The notes under the pieces are model-generated. The model did no database searches and was not told the origin of the DNA. It saw only the letters and a program-made list of their open reading frames with translations. Of a stretch of 64,000 bases of DNA, positions 1 through 11,463 are shown one piece after another. Position 1 is the stretch's first letter; every line of letters begins with the position of its first letter. The stretch lies in contig JAYWVB010000012.1 of the NCBI GenBank assembly GCA_039881045.1, positions 434,001 to 498,000 of the forward strand. The letters are read 5' to 3'. This DNA comes from Chaetomium olivaceum. Taxonomy: Eukaryota > Ascomycota > Sordariomycetes > Sordariales > Chaetomiaceae. Position numbers and translations under genes: made by a program.

Positions 1-1
1 C

Positions 2-1992
2 CGCTCACACCAGCAATTCTCTGACTTCTGCCGCGTCAAACTGTTGCTCAACCATCCGCATCGCGAGTCTACCGAGCTTCTTGAGGTCGACGATCGGCAG
101 TTTCCTAACTATGCTGCTACTTACCAGTACTGCCTCGAGCGCCACAACCACCCAGACGACCACTACGGCACTGTCGACGAGCCGGATCCATTGCCGGACG
201 AGGATGAGTTCGAGCCCGGAGGGGGTGTCGGGGACACCACCCTCGAGGACTGGCAGGAGGTGGCCCGGCAGGTCCCCGATATGCATCTTGCCGAGGAACA
301 GGCCGACCTGCTCGGCCGCCGAGATATCGACGTCAACTACGACTGGGCACCGCATATCGCTCGCTATTACCACGAGGGGTTCACCACCGGAGACTACTAG
401 GCACAGCTCCGCGGAGACACCCCGGGTTACTACGATGTGGAAGGGTTGCCTCTCGAAGCTCGGGACACCTTGAACACCGAGCAGCGGCGGGTGTACGACA
501 CAGTCATGCGTCATTTCAGAGCGAAGCTTCGAGGTCGTCAGCCTCCGCCACTCCGTCTACAGGTTGATGGAGGAGGCGGGACTGGAAAGTCGTACATGGT
601 GAAGGTGATATCTTCTCACCTTCAGGCCGAGGCGGCTTTGGTTGACGGATGCTCCCCCATCGTCAGGGCAGCCCCAACTGGGGTGGCAAGCAATCAGATT
701 GGGGGACAGACCCTGCATTCCCTGCTACGGCTCCCCGTTGACGGGAACTACCGCCCGCTCTCCGAGACCCCGACAGTTCTGAACGCGTTGCAGCGGCGGT
801 TTAGGGGCATTTACTACCTCGTGATCGACGAGAAGAGCATGCTGGGCCTCAAAACCCTCGCGTGGATCGACCAGCGCCTGCGGGAGGTGTTCCCAGAGTG
901 TCGCGACGAGTTTTTCGGCGGCCTCAGTGTCATTCTGATCGGAGACTTCTTCCAGCTCCCCCCTGTCCTCAACAAGGCGCTTTACTCTACAGGCGACGAC
1001 CTGAAGGACATCGAGATTGTCGGGCGTAATGCGTACCTCTCATTTGACAAGTCGGTGTTTCTGACCACAATACAGCGGCAGCAGGGCGAAGACCAGGCCC
1101 CGTTTCGGCGGGCCTTGGAAGAACTGCGAAAGGCTGATGTGTCGTACCCTCCTGGGAGCTCCTTGCTTCGAGGTGTTCTGTCAAGCTCTCTCCCGAGGAG
1201 GTTGACAGCTTTGCTGATGCGCTTCGCATCTATCCCACCAAGGCCCAGGTCGTCGAGTACAACCACCAACACATGCTTGGCCTGGACAGCCCCGCCATTC
1301 AGGTCGAGGCAAAGCACGAGGGTGTTGGTGCGGAGAAGGTTGAATCCTCAAATGCCGGCAACTTGGCCAAGCGCTTGCCCTTGTGTGTTGGTTGCAGGGT
1401 GATGCTGACGCGGAATTTGTGGGCCGACGTCGGGCTCGTCAACGGCGCACAGGGCACAGTCTACGACATATCCTGGAAAGAAGGTGCCGACGTGCTGCGA
1501 GACTCGCCCGAGGTCATCATGGTGGCCTTCGATGACTACGACGGCCCGGCCTTCACGATGCCGAACGGGGAGCCGCTCCGTAGTGGACAGAAGCTGGTTG
1601 TTCCCATCCTCCGAGTGCGGCAGGAATTCATGGTCGGCGCCAGCTCATGTTCAAGAGAGCAGTTCCCGCTGCTGGTCAGCTATGCGATCACCGTCCACAA
1701 GTCACAGGGCATCACCCTCGACAAGGTCGTCTGCGATATCTCTGCGCCAGAGTTTGCTTCTGGCCTCTCCTACGTGGCCGTTTCACGGGTGAAGACAGTC
1801 GGCGGGCTGATGTTTGAGCGGCCCTTCGACCGCAGCAGGGTCTATCGCGAGATACCATCACGAGCTATGGGGTTGAAGTTGTTGGATCACGCTACTAGGC
1901 GACTGCAGGCGTTAGATGCTGTGGCGGGGGTGGGTCCTTCAGAGGAGTCAAGTGGGTTTATAAGTAGCGACGACGAGAGTGTAGAGGCATGA
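2..1992 (+). pseudogene. Helitron RepHel, C-terminal Pif1-type helicase part (broken, truncated by window edge)
   Basis: The C-terminal half of a rolling-circle transposon replicase-helicase. The frame is open from the first bases (..FSDFCRVKLLL.., typical of sequence just before the helicase). Pif1 superfamily-1 motifs follow in order: Walker A GGGGTGKSYMVKV (about nt 563-605), motif Ia APTGVASNQIGGQTLHS, motif II YLVIDEKSML, motif III GDFFQLPPV, then VHKSQGITLDKVV and SYVAVSRVKTVGGLMF near the end. There is an in-frame TAG at 398-400. The frame also shifts between about nt 1150 and 1200, because the continuation KLSPEEVDSFADALRIYPTK is in a different frame from the upstream part. The helicase would unwind donor DNA during transposition. 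As read here it cannot give one full protein, although the frameshift could be a sequencing error. The Rep (HUH) part must lie left of the window. Confidence 0.85.
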
Positions 1993-2273
1993 GTACTTAG
2001 ATTATACTAGAAAGGATTGGTATAAGTGTGATGAGAAGTTCAAGTGGATGGAGTTGCTGGTCGACGGACAGATATTGGCGCTTCGTCTCTCCCGTATTCA
2101 ACCCTAACCCGGATTGTCCTCCGGAGAGGGACAGGAAAATTGCCAGGAGCGGGAGAGAGGAAGGAAGCGCCCCGTAGCGTAGCGAAGGGCCGCGCGACTG
2201 ACGAACGAAGCGACGCCAGCAATTTTAAGTCAGGTGTGCGATGTTTTATGATCCGTGAGCTCACACTTTACAG
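1993..2273 (+). other. Probable Helitron 3' end joined to the remaining part of a MAT1-1-3 intron
   Basis: No gene is seen. The stretch lies between the helicase stop and the splice acceptor (..TTTACAG, 2267-2273) of the HMG exon. It holds 8-bp inverted arms AAAATTGC (2136-2143) and GCAATTTT (2219-2226). They enclose a GC-rich segment that could fold as the 3'-terminal structure of a Helitron, but no clear CTRR end was found. The boundary between transposon and host intron is inferred to lie here. Confidence 0.4.
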
Positions 2274-2839
2274 CGGTCATCACGGGCGCCATGTGGAAGA
2301 GCGAGACCCCTGAGGTTCAGGATAAATACCACCAGAAATCAAAGGAGATCAAGGCTCGGGTGCTGGGGCTTCACCCCAACTACCGATATGCGCCTCGCAA
2401 ACCGTCTGAGATTCGCCGGCGTGCGACTCGCCGGGCGTCCGACGTTACTGAAATCCCCCCGATTCAACCTTACTATTCCCAGTCTGCCTCTCCTCCCCGT
2501 GTTCAGGGTTTCGAGCACAGCGTACACTACAGCGCTCAAGCCAACAACGACAAGGCGGGTATCAGACCCAATAGCGATATCACCCGTCGAATTCCCGGTG
2601 CTCAGCGCTTCTTGCCCCCGGTTGTGCAACCCGGCTGGACGCCCTACCATTTGCTGCCTGGCGCCAACGAGTCCATTGAGACCACTCTAGCCCAGGAGGC
2701 ACCGGCTGAAGAGATCGTGGCCCTAGTTGACAATGCCCTCGACATGAATGATGGTCAAATCTATGCACCCACTCTCGAGGAGCTCATTGACAATTGGGAC
2801 GTCGAGGCGGATATTGCTCGGATTTTGAACGAGATTTAA
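2274..2839 (+). CDS. MAT1-1-3: MAT1-1-3-like HMG-box protein, 3' exon only
   Basis: This encodes the second half of a MATA-type HMG box (SVITGAMWKSETPEVQDKY, then IKARVLGLHPNYRYAPRKPS) followed by about 125 residues ending in ELIDNWDVEADIARILNEI. The exon starts after a CAG acceptor and supplies the last two bases (CG) of a serine codon. That is where the conserved intron of MAT HMG boxes sits. The PNYRYAPRKPSE block is characteristic of MAT1-1-3 and distinct from MAT1-2-1 at 49.2 kb. MAT1-1-3 is a DNA-binding regulator of sexual development in Sordariomycetes. The 5' exon with the first HMG helix is absent from the window: decayed Helitron sequence lies immediately upstream. Either the Helitron sits in the intron and the 5' exon lies left of the window, or the gene is truncated. 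No break occurs in the remaining frame. Confidence 0.85.
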
Positions 2840-2885
2840 TCTCGCCATTTTGCAATGGTCGGAATGCAAACCAGCGTCGCCCACG

Positions 2886-3042
2886 GACTTGAATCGGTCA
2901 ACATGTGACATCCAGAGTTGCCGATTCCACGGCCAAGCAGCAATGAACACGTATTCAGAAGCACCACTGAACTCGGAAAGCAAAAAAAAAAAAAAAAAAA
3001 AAAAGGTTGAAAACAAAACTACAAAAACAGGTCAGGACCCAT
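2886..3042 (+). repeat. MAT 3'-flank repeat, copy 1 (inverted relative to copy at 49.06-49.23 kb)
   Basis: The stretch begins 47 bp after the MAT1-1-3 stop. Its core (GACATCCAGAGTTGCCGAT, CGGCCAAGCAGCAA, TATTCAGAAGC, CTCGGAAAGC) recurs on the opposite strand downstream of MAT1-2-1. An A-rich tract (24 A at 2981-3004) and a segment like ACAAAAACAGGTCAGGAC also match the other copy. Both copies lie 3' of an HMG gene in the same relative orientation, so the sequence is a shared flank or 3' UTR rather than a random repeat. Confidence 0.8.
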
Positions 3043-3564
3043 CTCCCCATCTAACGGTGAACAGCAAGCCGATTCCCTGGTTCCCCGATGCTGACATTCG
3101 CTTCTCGGCAGATTGCAATGCAACACCCGTCTTATCCATGGCCCATCTCCGACTCCATCGAACTAAGACTGCCCTCTACGTCTTCCCTTCAGCTGATTTG
3201 CACGTCTGGATTATTTGGGTGACGCGGGTTTAGAACTGAGGTCACTAGATGTAGGAAGGATATGAGCAGGAGCGCAACAGTTGGGAGCCTGCTGCGTATT
3301 TGGGAAATGTTTTGAGGTGCTATAGCAGTTTCATCAGAGAGCGGGATTATGACCACCGGAAGATGGATGATGGCGGCCTGGAACTGCTCGTGAAGTGGAA
3401 AGGTATGAGAAGCGACGGTGGCGCTTGACAAGTATAAGAGCTTTTTGTGGCCGGGTGTACACGCGATTCGCTCGCGGGATCCAGTGGGAAGCGGGGCACC
3501 GAGCGGCTCATAAGTAACCCCCACTTGCGTCTTCGTTCGCGAACTTTCGCGGGGGTTGATCGGC
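3043..3564. other. Intergenic, no gene recognised
   Basis: There are only short overlapping open frames without family features. Nothing in this stretch was matched elsewhere in the window. Confidence 0.5.
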
Positions 3565-3737
3565 GTGCTTCTAAGATAACAATAGCGGGTCGGTGAAATA
3601 TTGCTAGGTGAGCAAGAGGTGGTGGATCAGGGTACGGAGGTAAACGCGGTGGGCGCTGGCGAGAGTCTGTGGTCGTATAGAGAGCGTGTTTGGTCGGTTG
3701 GCGAGGTGGTGGACGGGGGAGGTGAGGAGGTGGTGGA
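3565..3737 (+). repeat. Segmental duplication copy 1, left part
   Basis: This is nearly identical to 61272 onward (upstream of MAT1-1-2), starting at GTGCTTCTAAGATAACAATA. The copy is interrupted at 3738 by the hAT element and resumes at 6881 or just after. The last 8 bases (3730-3737, GTGGTGGA) are the hAT target site. Confidence 0.85.
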
Positions 3738-6700
3738 CAGCGCTGGCATCAAATCAAATCAAATCAAATCCGGCACCTGACTTGATTTGTTTGACCATTT
3801 TGGACCCGGATTTGATTTGATGGCAATACTGGATTTGTTTGATTTGATGGATTTGACTACCCCTGCCCGGATAAGGTTATTCCGGGTCGACCACATAGAG
3901 AAGGGGTCCTCCAAGACAGCCATGCCCCCGTGTACATCATCTTCCCGCTGCCCGCAGCCAATTTCGCATACATTGAAGCTCCGAGAGGGTATCGTCGCCG
4001 GTAGAGTGTCGCTGCGAGTCTATCGTGAGCTTGGTGAGGCTGAAGGTGCGCTCACATTCGGTGGCGCAGGGGGGGATTGACAATATCTCAAGCGCCATTT
4101 TTGAAAGCCGGGGGAGATCTGATGCTTTTTCTTTCCACCACCGAACTGGATCATCAACGGGGAGTACAGAGCCCCGTAGATACTCCCCAACTTCGTCAAC
4201 AACGTCGTTTACACTGGGGTTATCGTAGAAGTCATGTCCAAAGCCATCAACCTCGCCAGGTTGTTCGGGGGTCTGTGATTGGGTAAGCGGGGGTTCGGCT
4301 GCCGCGTAATGCTCGTCGAAGTAAGTTATAAACCGTCGTTGGATTTGTTGAATTCGGTGTGAATCTTCGTTGCGGTAGAACATCCGCACCCACTTCATCC
4401 TACGTCCCGGGTGAAGAATGAGAGCTGCCCAATAAGCAGGTGTCTCATCTAGTATCTCCATATACTTCTCGAGCTTGTCGATGGCGTACTTGATGCTCGA
4501 TTGAAGGCTCGAGAAGGAGGGGACATCGAGTTCATCGAGAAGAGGAGTTCCGAGCTCGATGCGGGGATCTTGCTGCTTAGCGGCAACTGGGCGACGATGC
4601 CCAATACCGGGGAGGTCAACTTCGTAGTCGGCGAATCGGGTGGGCACGCGGCGAACCCGCTGCGGGTATTGTTGTGCCGCGGGCACCAGGAATGCAGGGA
4701 GACGGCCAGCGGGGCGCTCATCGTTGGGCGGAAATATAGAGCTATCAAACCCCCCAGAACGTTCAAACTCGATTGAGTATTCACGATGTAGATGCTTGAG
4801 ATCCCGATGAAGGCTGAAGATGTGGGTGACAACGTCGCTGAGATTGGGTTTCCTACCCTCGAACTTCTTGGTGATGAACTTGAAGGGCGCCAAAACAGCT
4901 TTGATCTCCGTTAACACTGCCCAATCTTCTGAGGAAAGTAGAGCCTCGTCAGTGAGGTCCCCTAATCGATTGTAGCGAGCGCTGAACTGCGTGAGAGGCT
5001 CGCGAAGAAGGAGGGCGCGCTCAATCATGTGGTAGACTGAGTGCCAACGAGTGTCGTTATCCGCTTTGAGATGTAGATTTTGGATTGCGGGGTCGACGAG
5101 GATAGCACCGAACTCGGCCTGTTCCTCTGGGAGGAGCTTTCCTATAAGCAAAAAACTAAGTTAGCCCGGCTTCTAGTAGTTTAGGAGGGAACCGTACCGT
5201 GGGTAAAGTCGTTGAAAGTATCTTTTCGCTGTGGCGTACGACGAGCGAAGTGTACGAGATAGTGAAGCTTCCCTAGCGGCCCAGTTTCTCGCCACGCTAC
5301 GAGAAGCTCCTTCTCTTGCTCTGCAGACAGTCGCTCGTCTGAACCCTCACCCAGCTTCTTAATCGTCTCTTTGTTCTCGCCGTCAAGAAACGCCCTAGCA
5401 ACAAGGCTCAAGATGTGGCCGATACAGCGAATGCGCTTAACGCTCTTGAGGGTGTCGATTTGCGCGGTAGAAAGGCGGGGGTTGAAGTGCTTCAGAAGTT
5501 CGGTAATGCACGTGTCGTTGTTATCTGCGTTGTCAGCTTGGAAGAATCCCAGCTTAGATTGGAGCCCAAAACGCTCAATCACCTCAATCATTCCCTTCGC
5601 AAGATTTTCGCCATTATGTGTGCCCTTGATGCGTGGAAGGGCCATGAGCTTCGTGTTGAATACGCCAGCGTTATCAAAATAGTGCGCAACGACGGCGAAA
5701 AAGGCTGCGGTGCCCGGGGATGACCACCCATCAAAGGAGATATGAATCGGGTTGGGCGTGGCGAGGAGGTCGCTTTTCAAGGTATCGAACTCGCGGGTGT
5801 AGACGGTTTTCAACCAAGCCCGGGCAGTGTTGTGGCTTTTCGGAAGAAGCTCATCGGCTTGTACGGGGTTCACGAATGAGAGTAACGCCTGGAAGCGTTT
5901 ATTCTCGACCACCGAGAAGGGGATATCCGAATCAGCCATCCAGTTGACCAACAGGTCTTTGAACTCATCCTTCTGTTTTGTGTGGGGTGGGAGTTTGACC
6001 CTCTTTTTGGTTTGAGCTACTATGGGCTCATCGATTGGGATTTCTCGCTTGCCCGTAGTAGCCGCCGACGGCACTTCGCCGTCTTTGGTGATACGATGGC
6101 GCTTGACGAGATGCTTCCCCGCGGAGGATGTAGCTTCAGCATCGTAGAGCATACCGCACTGGCTGCATGCCCAGAACTGACCATCTTGGGTACCAGGATC
6201 CCCTGGAATGACGCGGAGGAGAAGGGTACCGTGCTTGTGGATCCACGAGAGACGTGATTTATCGTAGAAGTGCGCGCGGAGGTGGTATTGACGGTTCTCG
6301 GGACCTATAATCAAGGGGTATTCGGTTGGAGGGAGGTTGAGAGGGAGGGAGCCCACGGCTTGGGCGTCGCGAATCTGCTCTAGGAAGCTCTTCTTAAGCG
6401 TGCCGATTCTTGCGAACGCGTTCGTTCTGACCGGGAAGTCACTCTTGGGAGCAATCGAGATGTCGTCGCCGTCGATGCTGTCCGTAATGGCGCCGCTGGA
6501 AACAAGATTAGCCATCGTGAGTGTTGCAAGACCACCCACCCCGGGTGGCGGGAACCCGGGAAAAAGATGGCCCTCCGACGCGCTGCAAAAGTGGTTGCCA
6601 AAGTGGCTGTAAAGGTGGCTGCAAAAGTGGCTGCGAAAGTGGCTGTTCCAGGCTAATGCATCTTGGCTTGGGCGCCACCTGAGTCCCTTATTATGGCCTT

Positions 6701-6880
6701 TTCACCACATAGTTATAACCCTACCCCTTCATGATCACATCCATCAAATCCATCAAATCCATCAAATCAAATTCAGTTTTGGGTTTGATTTGTTTGGTGC
6801 CTCAAAAACTTGGATTTGATTTGTTTATTTGATTTGATTTGATAGATTTGTTTGATGGATTTGATTTGTTGCCAGCGCTG
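3738..6880 (-). mobile_element. Complete hAT DNA transposon (3143 bp)
   Basis: Terminal inverted repeats are CAGCGCTGGCATCAAATCAA (left) and, read inward, CAGCGCTGGCAACAAATCAA (right), with one mismatch in this stretch. An 8-bp target duplication GTGGTGGA flanks it exactly (3730-3737 and 6881-6888), the hallmark length for hAT. Subterminal regions carry many TTGATTTGA-like units in both orientations (3750-3850 and 6740-6870), probably transposase binding sites. It holds one transposase gene with one intron and no frame break, so it may be mobile. Confidence 0.95.
3937..6515 (-). CDS. hAT transposase with BED zinc finger and hATC domain
   Basis: The gene has two exons (6515-5198 and 5141-3937) joined across a 56-nt intron (donor GTACGG, acceptor TTATAG), giving 840 residues in one frame. 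The ATG at 6515 is the first in frame. An upstream in-frame GTG at 6539 is not a likely eukaryotic start. The order is an N-terminal BED-like finger (FWACSQCGMLYDAEA..GKHLVKRHR, Cys-x2-Cys..His-x4-His), then the RNase H-like core (DGWSSPGTAAFFAVVAHY, then GFFQADNADNNDT, IRCIGHILSLVARAFL), then the C-terminal hATC dimerisation region (FPRLSKMALEILSIPP-like, ATECERTFSLTKLT). It would cut and paste the element that encloses it. The intact frame and matching ends suggest recent activity. Confidence 0.92.
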
Positions 6881-7469
6881 GTGGTGGACTCGGCGAGCCA
6901 GACGTCGTCGTCGAGCATGTTGGTGTCTTCGTTCTGAAGGGGGCGACCCGCGGCTTGGCTTGGGCTGGGGTTTGCTTGGCTGTATTAACCACCGATGGAA
7001 ACCGTCTGGTAGCCCCTCAACCACTTCCATTTGGAGGGATCCCCCGATCTCGCCAAGGAAAAATACGGCTGCACTCGCCATGGCCCAGGCATTGTACGCT
7101 GCTGTAGGTCTGTAAGTCCGTCTAGCTGGGGAAGAGGTCCAGAGGGGAGGGTATCTGCAAAGTCAAAACAACGGGTATTGAGAAGAGGAGGTTCCGAAAT
7201 GGTGTCGGCGCTATAACTGGTATCTCCCCTCGGCAAGGACAAGCGTCATGAGCGTGGTCGTTCTGGACTTGGCCATTGATAGCCGCAGGAGGTGTCGAGC
7301 CAGCTCTAGCCCCTCATCTTCATCCGCATGGTCACCCTGTATGGACCCCATCGCAGCCCACGTCCTCGCCCGGATCTGGTTAAGTAACCGTCCGATAAAA
7401 CAGCATCGACGCGGCGGTCGGAGCCGTCACAAACCGCGGCAGCAGCGCCATCTCACAGCCATACTCCTC
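6881..7469 (+). repeat. Segmental duplication copy 1, right part
   Basis: This continues the match to 61461-62053 after the hAT insertion. Most differences between the copies are CpA<->TpA or TpG<->TpA transitions (for example GCCAG/GCTAG, TCTGCAAAG/TCTACAAAG, GTCATGAGC/GTCATAAGC), the pattern left by repeat-induced point mutation. No conserved protein was recognised in either copy. Confidence 0.85.
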
Positions 7470-9369
7470 CGGTTCTGCGCTTGTGATGGGAGCAATTAAC
7501 GTTAAGACCTAATCGCGTGCTCGTAACCGTTGCTGTCGGTGGACAGACAGGGCGGCAACGTTGGCGAGGGATGAGATGATGGTTGTATTATTTGTTTTTG
7601 TCGGGGGCTGCGGTTCGGAGAGCTGCAGATGGGTGGCAGAAAAGGGCGACGAAGGTCTACTTTTTGGTCTTCTAAATGACTGGAGCGCCCGCGACGAACA
7701 CGATGTGAGCGTCTGTGGAGTGCCGGGTTGGCAGTCGGTCTGCGAGCGATGCGCCGGCGAAGAGTTTGAAGTTGACATCATGCTTTGTGAGGGAGCTGCC
7801 TGGTGGCACCTGAGGGAACACCCCGCAATGAGCTCGGAGCTCGAGAGCGATTGGTTGTGGGTTATTGCTATCAGTCCCAATGAAGTATGGACTTGGACCG
7901 TGAAACCACATCTCACAGTGCCCCGTGATTGCGGTCTAAACCGTAATCATTGACGGGCGGCGCCGGCATCCCTGTGGGCCATGTTGTAAATAGAAGGTGT
8001 CTTTAGATGAAATTTTACGAATGCTTTTAATACGGCAAGACCGCTATGAAATCCATGCACCTGTAGAGCACCTGGGTTGAGGTTGATAGAGGAACTCTGG
8101 GCGGGCGCCAGCCAGATACCTTTCACCGCGCGGACAGTGTTGCTGAATGAACAAAAGGCCCACCTTTGTGGGTTTGATTAGCCCAGCAGATTGGAAGCAA
8201 GCCGACGGGCTTGGCGACGCTCGGCCGCGGCCCTATAAATCCCCTCCATGGAACCCTCCAACGCCGCCTGCCAGCATGTTGTTGCAGACGAGCGGCTGGT
8301 TCTCGACATCTGCCCTCGACCTCCCTTGAGAGAAAGACTCAGCCTGCGCACATGCGTGCCATCCCGCCGCTATTGATTCGCAATGTTGAGCTCGTTAAAG
8401 CCCATGCCTCCACTGTAACATAGCGGGCCGTTGCCGTTGTGGCGTTGGGGGTTACCAGCTCCTTTATTCTTCGATCTTCACATCCCTACGCCGGTCAATA
8501 GGGAGACATTATAGCGCGTGGCGCCGCAATTTAGGACTATCATCAGAATTTCAATCACTGTAGACGATCCCTTGATACAAGCCATTGGATGGCGCGAGAA
8601 TCACGATTCCGCACCCTGCTAGCTGCCGCTGCGGGTAGGTGCATCGGTCGCCGAAGCACGTCCTATTAACTGTTGTTGGGCGATAGTTATTGTCAATCAC
8701 GACACAGCCGACTCGGCTCCCGGCTTCGGACCTTGCAAAGCTCAGCCCACCGACGCTCGATCCGATCCCTTACATTTATAGGTATACCACATATATTACC
8801 CGCCCTTGTTTTCCCAGCCATGTAGATCATCGACTCTTTCAGCGCTGGAGATCCGAATGATGAAAAAAAGAATATCAAAAAAGATCTGAACATCGGACCA
8901 AAGGGTGCTCATCTTAGAGCTAGGCGGCCACGGGGGCTACTCAGCCATTCTGTTCACGGATGTCTCGGAAAGGTGGGCGGTAAGTGCGTTCTATGATTGA
9001 GAAAACTCTGCCCTTTGCCGCTGTGGTGAACAGTCTGATCGACCTTGCCGAATTAGGGACCCTTTGGGTCGTGGTCAGCATCGGGCGCTGAAGGATTTCT
9101 GACCTCCGCACGGCCCTTTCGCTGAACATCCCTCGGCTGCCTGAGTGAGAGTATATTCCGACGAGGATCATCATTGAATGAACCCCCTTTTAAGCAAGTT
9201 GAGCTGCGACATTGCCCGGGTCTCTGGCGACCTCCCTTGTTTCTATCTACTTATCTACGAGAGTTTTCCCATTTCTTCCGCAGCTCAGAACCAAAGTTAC
9301 CGTCCATCTTAGCCCAGTATTCCGCTCATATATATTTGCCGCAGCAACTTGATTGAAGCCGGAAGCAGG
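7470..9369. other. Intergenic, no supported gene
   Basis: There are several short open frames on both strands (the longest about 130 codons, at 7561-7953), but none has a recognisable domain or splice structure. The last few hundred bases before 9370 probably hold the promoter and 5' leader of the zinc-finger gene. A TATATATT run lies at about 9329-9336. Confidence 0.4.
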
Positions 9370-10582
9370 ATGCAACTCATTAGTTCGTCGATCTTTAACA
9401 TAGCCCCTGACTCCGGCGATGTTGACAATTTCGATTTCAACAATCTCCAGGCGGAAAACCTGAAAGCACCATCGGCAAACTTCAATCCTGGCATACCAAC
9501 TTCTGGCTATTCAACTCCGACACCTTATTCGATTGGTTTTGGTTCCTGCTTCGCTCCGTCAAACGTCGGTGCACGCATGTCAGCCTCCAATGATTCGGGT
9601 CTGCCGTTTTCAACTTCGTTCGATTTCGGCTCTTCCTTCGCCTCGTTAGTCGGCGCGGTCCCGCTTGATCTCACGCCCGCTTCTTTAGCTACATTCCCCT
9701 CCTTCCTGACGGCGCCCAAGACCGACAACGCTTCCAACCCGGTCTATCCTGTTTTTCCCGTCACACCTTCGGGAGAGCGGGGTGACTTTTTCGGCCAATC
9801 CCTTGGGAGTTACGGTACTCAACTGACTCCTTCACACACCATAGACTGCACGCTCCTTGCCGGTTGCCTCAGTCGCGGCTCTCACCTATTGACCCCTCCC
9901 ATTATAACAACACACTTCGACCACGTGTCCGACATTGTGGCCCATCAGCTGTATTCGGACAGCTCCATCAGCTCCGACCAACAGGTTTCTACGACGCTTG
10001 TCGGGACAACTGAGCCAATCAAGCAAAATGAGGACAGCATAACAATGCCGTTGAACCCCTCTCCGTGTTCGATGGAGGGCGTCTTGGTGGGGCGAGCGCG
10101 GCATGGGGCGCCAGGACCCCAACAACTACAGCGGTGCTCAGGGCGGGCCGGGATCAAGAGAGAAAAGAAGCGTCGCGTAGTGGGGGGAGTCGACAGCACC
10201 TTCACCCTAGACAATGTCAGGCCCGCAAAACCATACAAATGCCCCGTGGAAGGATGCGTCAAATCGTACCGCAGGAATGAGCACGTGAAACGGCATATTA
10301 AGAGGTAAGTCAAACAAACGGAAGAAAATCCCCAGCTAGGACTAACATTGGCTCAGCGAGCATCATAGGGTATCGTTCTCTTGCCAGTTCTGCAACCATG
10401 CTGCCAACCGGCGGGATAACTACATGGCTCACCTCAAGCTGCACACAAAGCAACGGAAGTCGGGGGCCGGCGAGCGTAGGGTGACTTTCTACGAGGATGC
10501 GGTGCGGAAATTTGCCGATGAGAAGCAGAATGAACAGCGACGAGGGCGGAATGCTAAGCTTGGTGAGCCGCTATCTAAGTAG
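9370..10582 (+). CDS. C2H2 zinc-finger protein (two fingers, C-terminal)
   Basis: The gene has two exons (9370-10304 and 10357-10582) with a 52-nt intron (GTAAGT donor, ACTAAC branch-like sequence, CAG acceptor), giving 386 residues. The first ATG in frame is at 9370. The N-terminal 270 residues are rich in Ser, Thr, Pro and Phe and low in complexity, as in fungal activation regions. Finger 1 reads YKCPVEGCVKSYRRNEHVKR with His..His completed across the intron. Finger 2 reads FSCQFCNHAANRRDNYMAHL followed by KLH. The intron between the two fingers is in phase. It probably acts as a sequence-specific transcription factor in the nucleus. Its target is unknown, and no MAT-specific role can be read from the sequence. 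Confidence 0.8.
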
Positions 10583-11192
10583 TAGGGGGGGTAAGAGGGA
10601 GGTCCCAGTTTGCTTCCGAGTTAATAAGCGCAAGCGTGGCAACAAAGAAGCAAGATGCGAACTACACTTTACTGATAATCCCAATGTTTACCCTCTGTGG
10701 TGTCCTTCCTGCTCTGGGTGTGATTGCAAGTGGATCACCGTCTTCCCGAACCGGCTATCGGGCAATGGTGGGTAAATAGTCTTAGTGATAGTTATCCCAG
10801 GTTTGCTCGTGACTGTCACCTCAGGGGGCTGGGGAAGGTGCTCTCCGAGGAATTCGACCACCTTCCCCGGGTTATGGGTCTTCGACAGAACCTCTGTATG
10901 TATATCCTGTAGCGCCTGGCTCTGTTCTTCACCAAGGATGCTAGTTATGATGTCAGAAAGTAATGCTCCTATAAAAGGGGTATACGCAATATCAATTTTA
11001 GGAAGAATTGTAGTTTGACTAATTTGGCGTACCCTTCGACTATGTAGCCTGCGCGCTAGTCTATACGCCTGTGGGCGGGGTCTTGATACGCTCCGTTACC
11101 ATTTCGAAAACTCCTTTCCTGCTGAGGCGGCTGGCTGGTATAGCGGATTTCGATGATCGATCGATCGTTGCAAATGCTAGGTTCTACAAAAT
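10583..11192. other. Intergenic, no gene recognised
   Basis: This contains the 3' flank of the zinc-finger gene and the left side of the Gypsy insertion. The five bases AAAAT (11188-11192) are the left target duplication. Confidence 0.5.
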
Positions 11193-11395
11193 TATCACGG
11201 GTGGAATCGCCGTGGTAGGAGTAGACTCGTGTATCGCGTGGTTGCACGAGGAACCGAAAGTGGGAGGCGAGGCACGCTCAGGGAAAACCCTGCTCGTGCC
11301 TGCGCACAGGCCACATCAGGGCCCGTCTGTGCAACCCTAACCCTAACTACATACGACAACCCTAACCCTACAAGGAACGGGCTGTGCCCGTGACA
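11193..11395 (-). repeat. Gypsy LTR (3' LTR)
   Basis: On the minus strand it runs TGTCACGGGC...CCCGTGATA. It matches the other LTR with no difference seen. Inside, the plus strand shows two telomere-like tracts (AACCCTAACCCTAACT and AACCCTAACCCTACA), an unusual motif for an LTR. Confidence 0.95.
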
Positions 11396-11410
11396 CTACC
11401 CTCCCTTCAA
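11396..11410 (-). other. Polypurine tract of the Gypsy element
   Basis: On the minus strand, TTGAAGGGAGGGTAG directly precedes the 3' LTR. This is the expected position and composition for the second-strand primer. Confidence 0.7.
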
Positions 11411-11463
11411 AGACAGCCCCCGGCTGTCAAATCCGTCAAATCCATCAGAACATCTCAATTCAT

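Noticed and set aside
81..473. Alternative frames over the Helitron, Gypsy and LINE coding regions
   Set aside because: They are shadows of frames with clear protein motifs.
2981..3004. Poly-A tract as a sign that MAT1-1-3 is a retrocopy
   Set aside because: The gene keeps its intron acceptor, and an A-rich tract also occurs in the flank of MAT1-2-1, so it belongs to the shared flank.
7561..7953. 130-codon open frame as a gene
   Set aside because: There is no domain, no splice signals, and biased composition. An overlapping frame of similar length exists on the other strand.
11320..11380. Telomeric-looking CCCTAA repeats as evidence of a chromosome end
   Set aside because: They lie inside a 203-bp LTR that is repeated at 17.8-17.96 kb, with retrotransposon genes between. 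They are part of the LTR.
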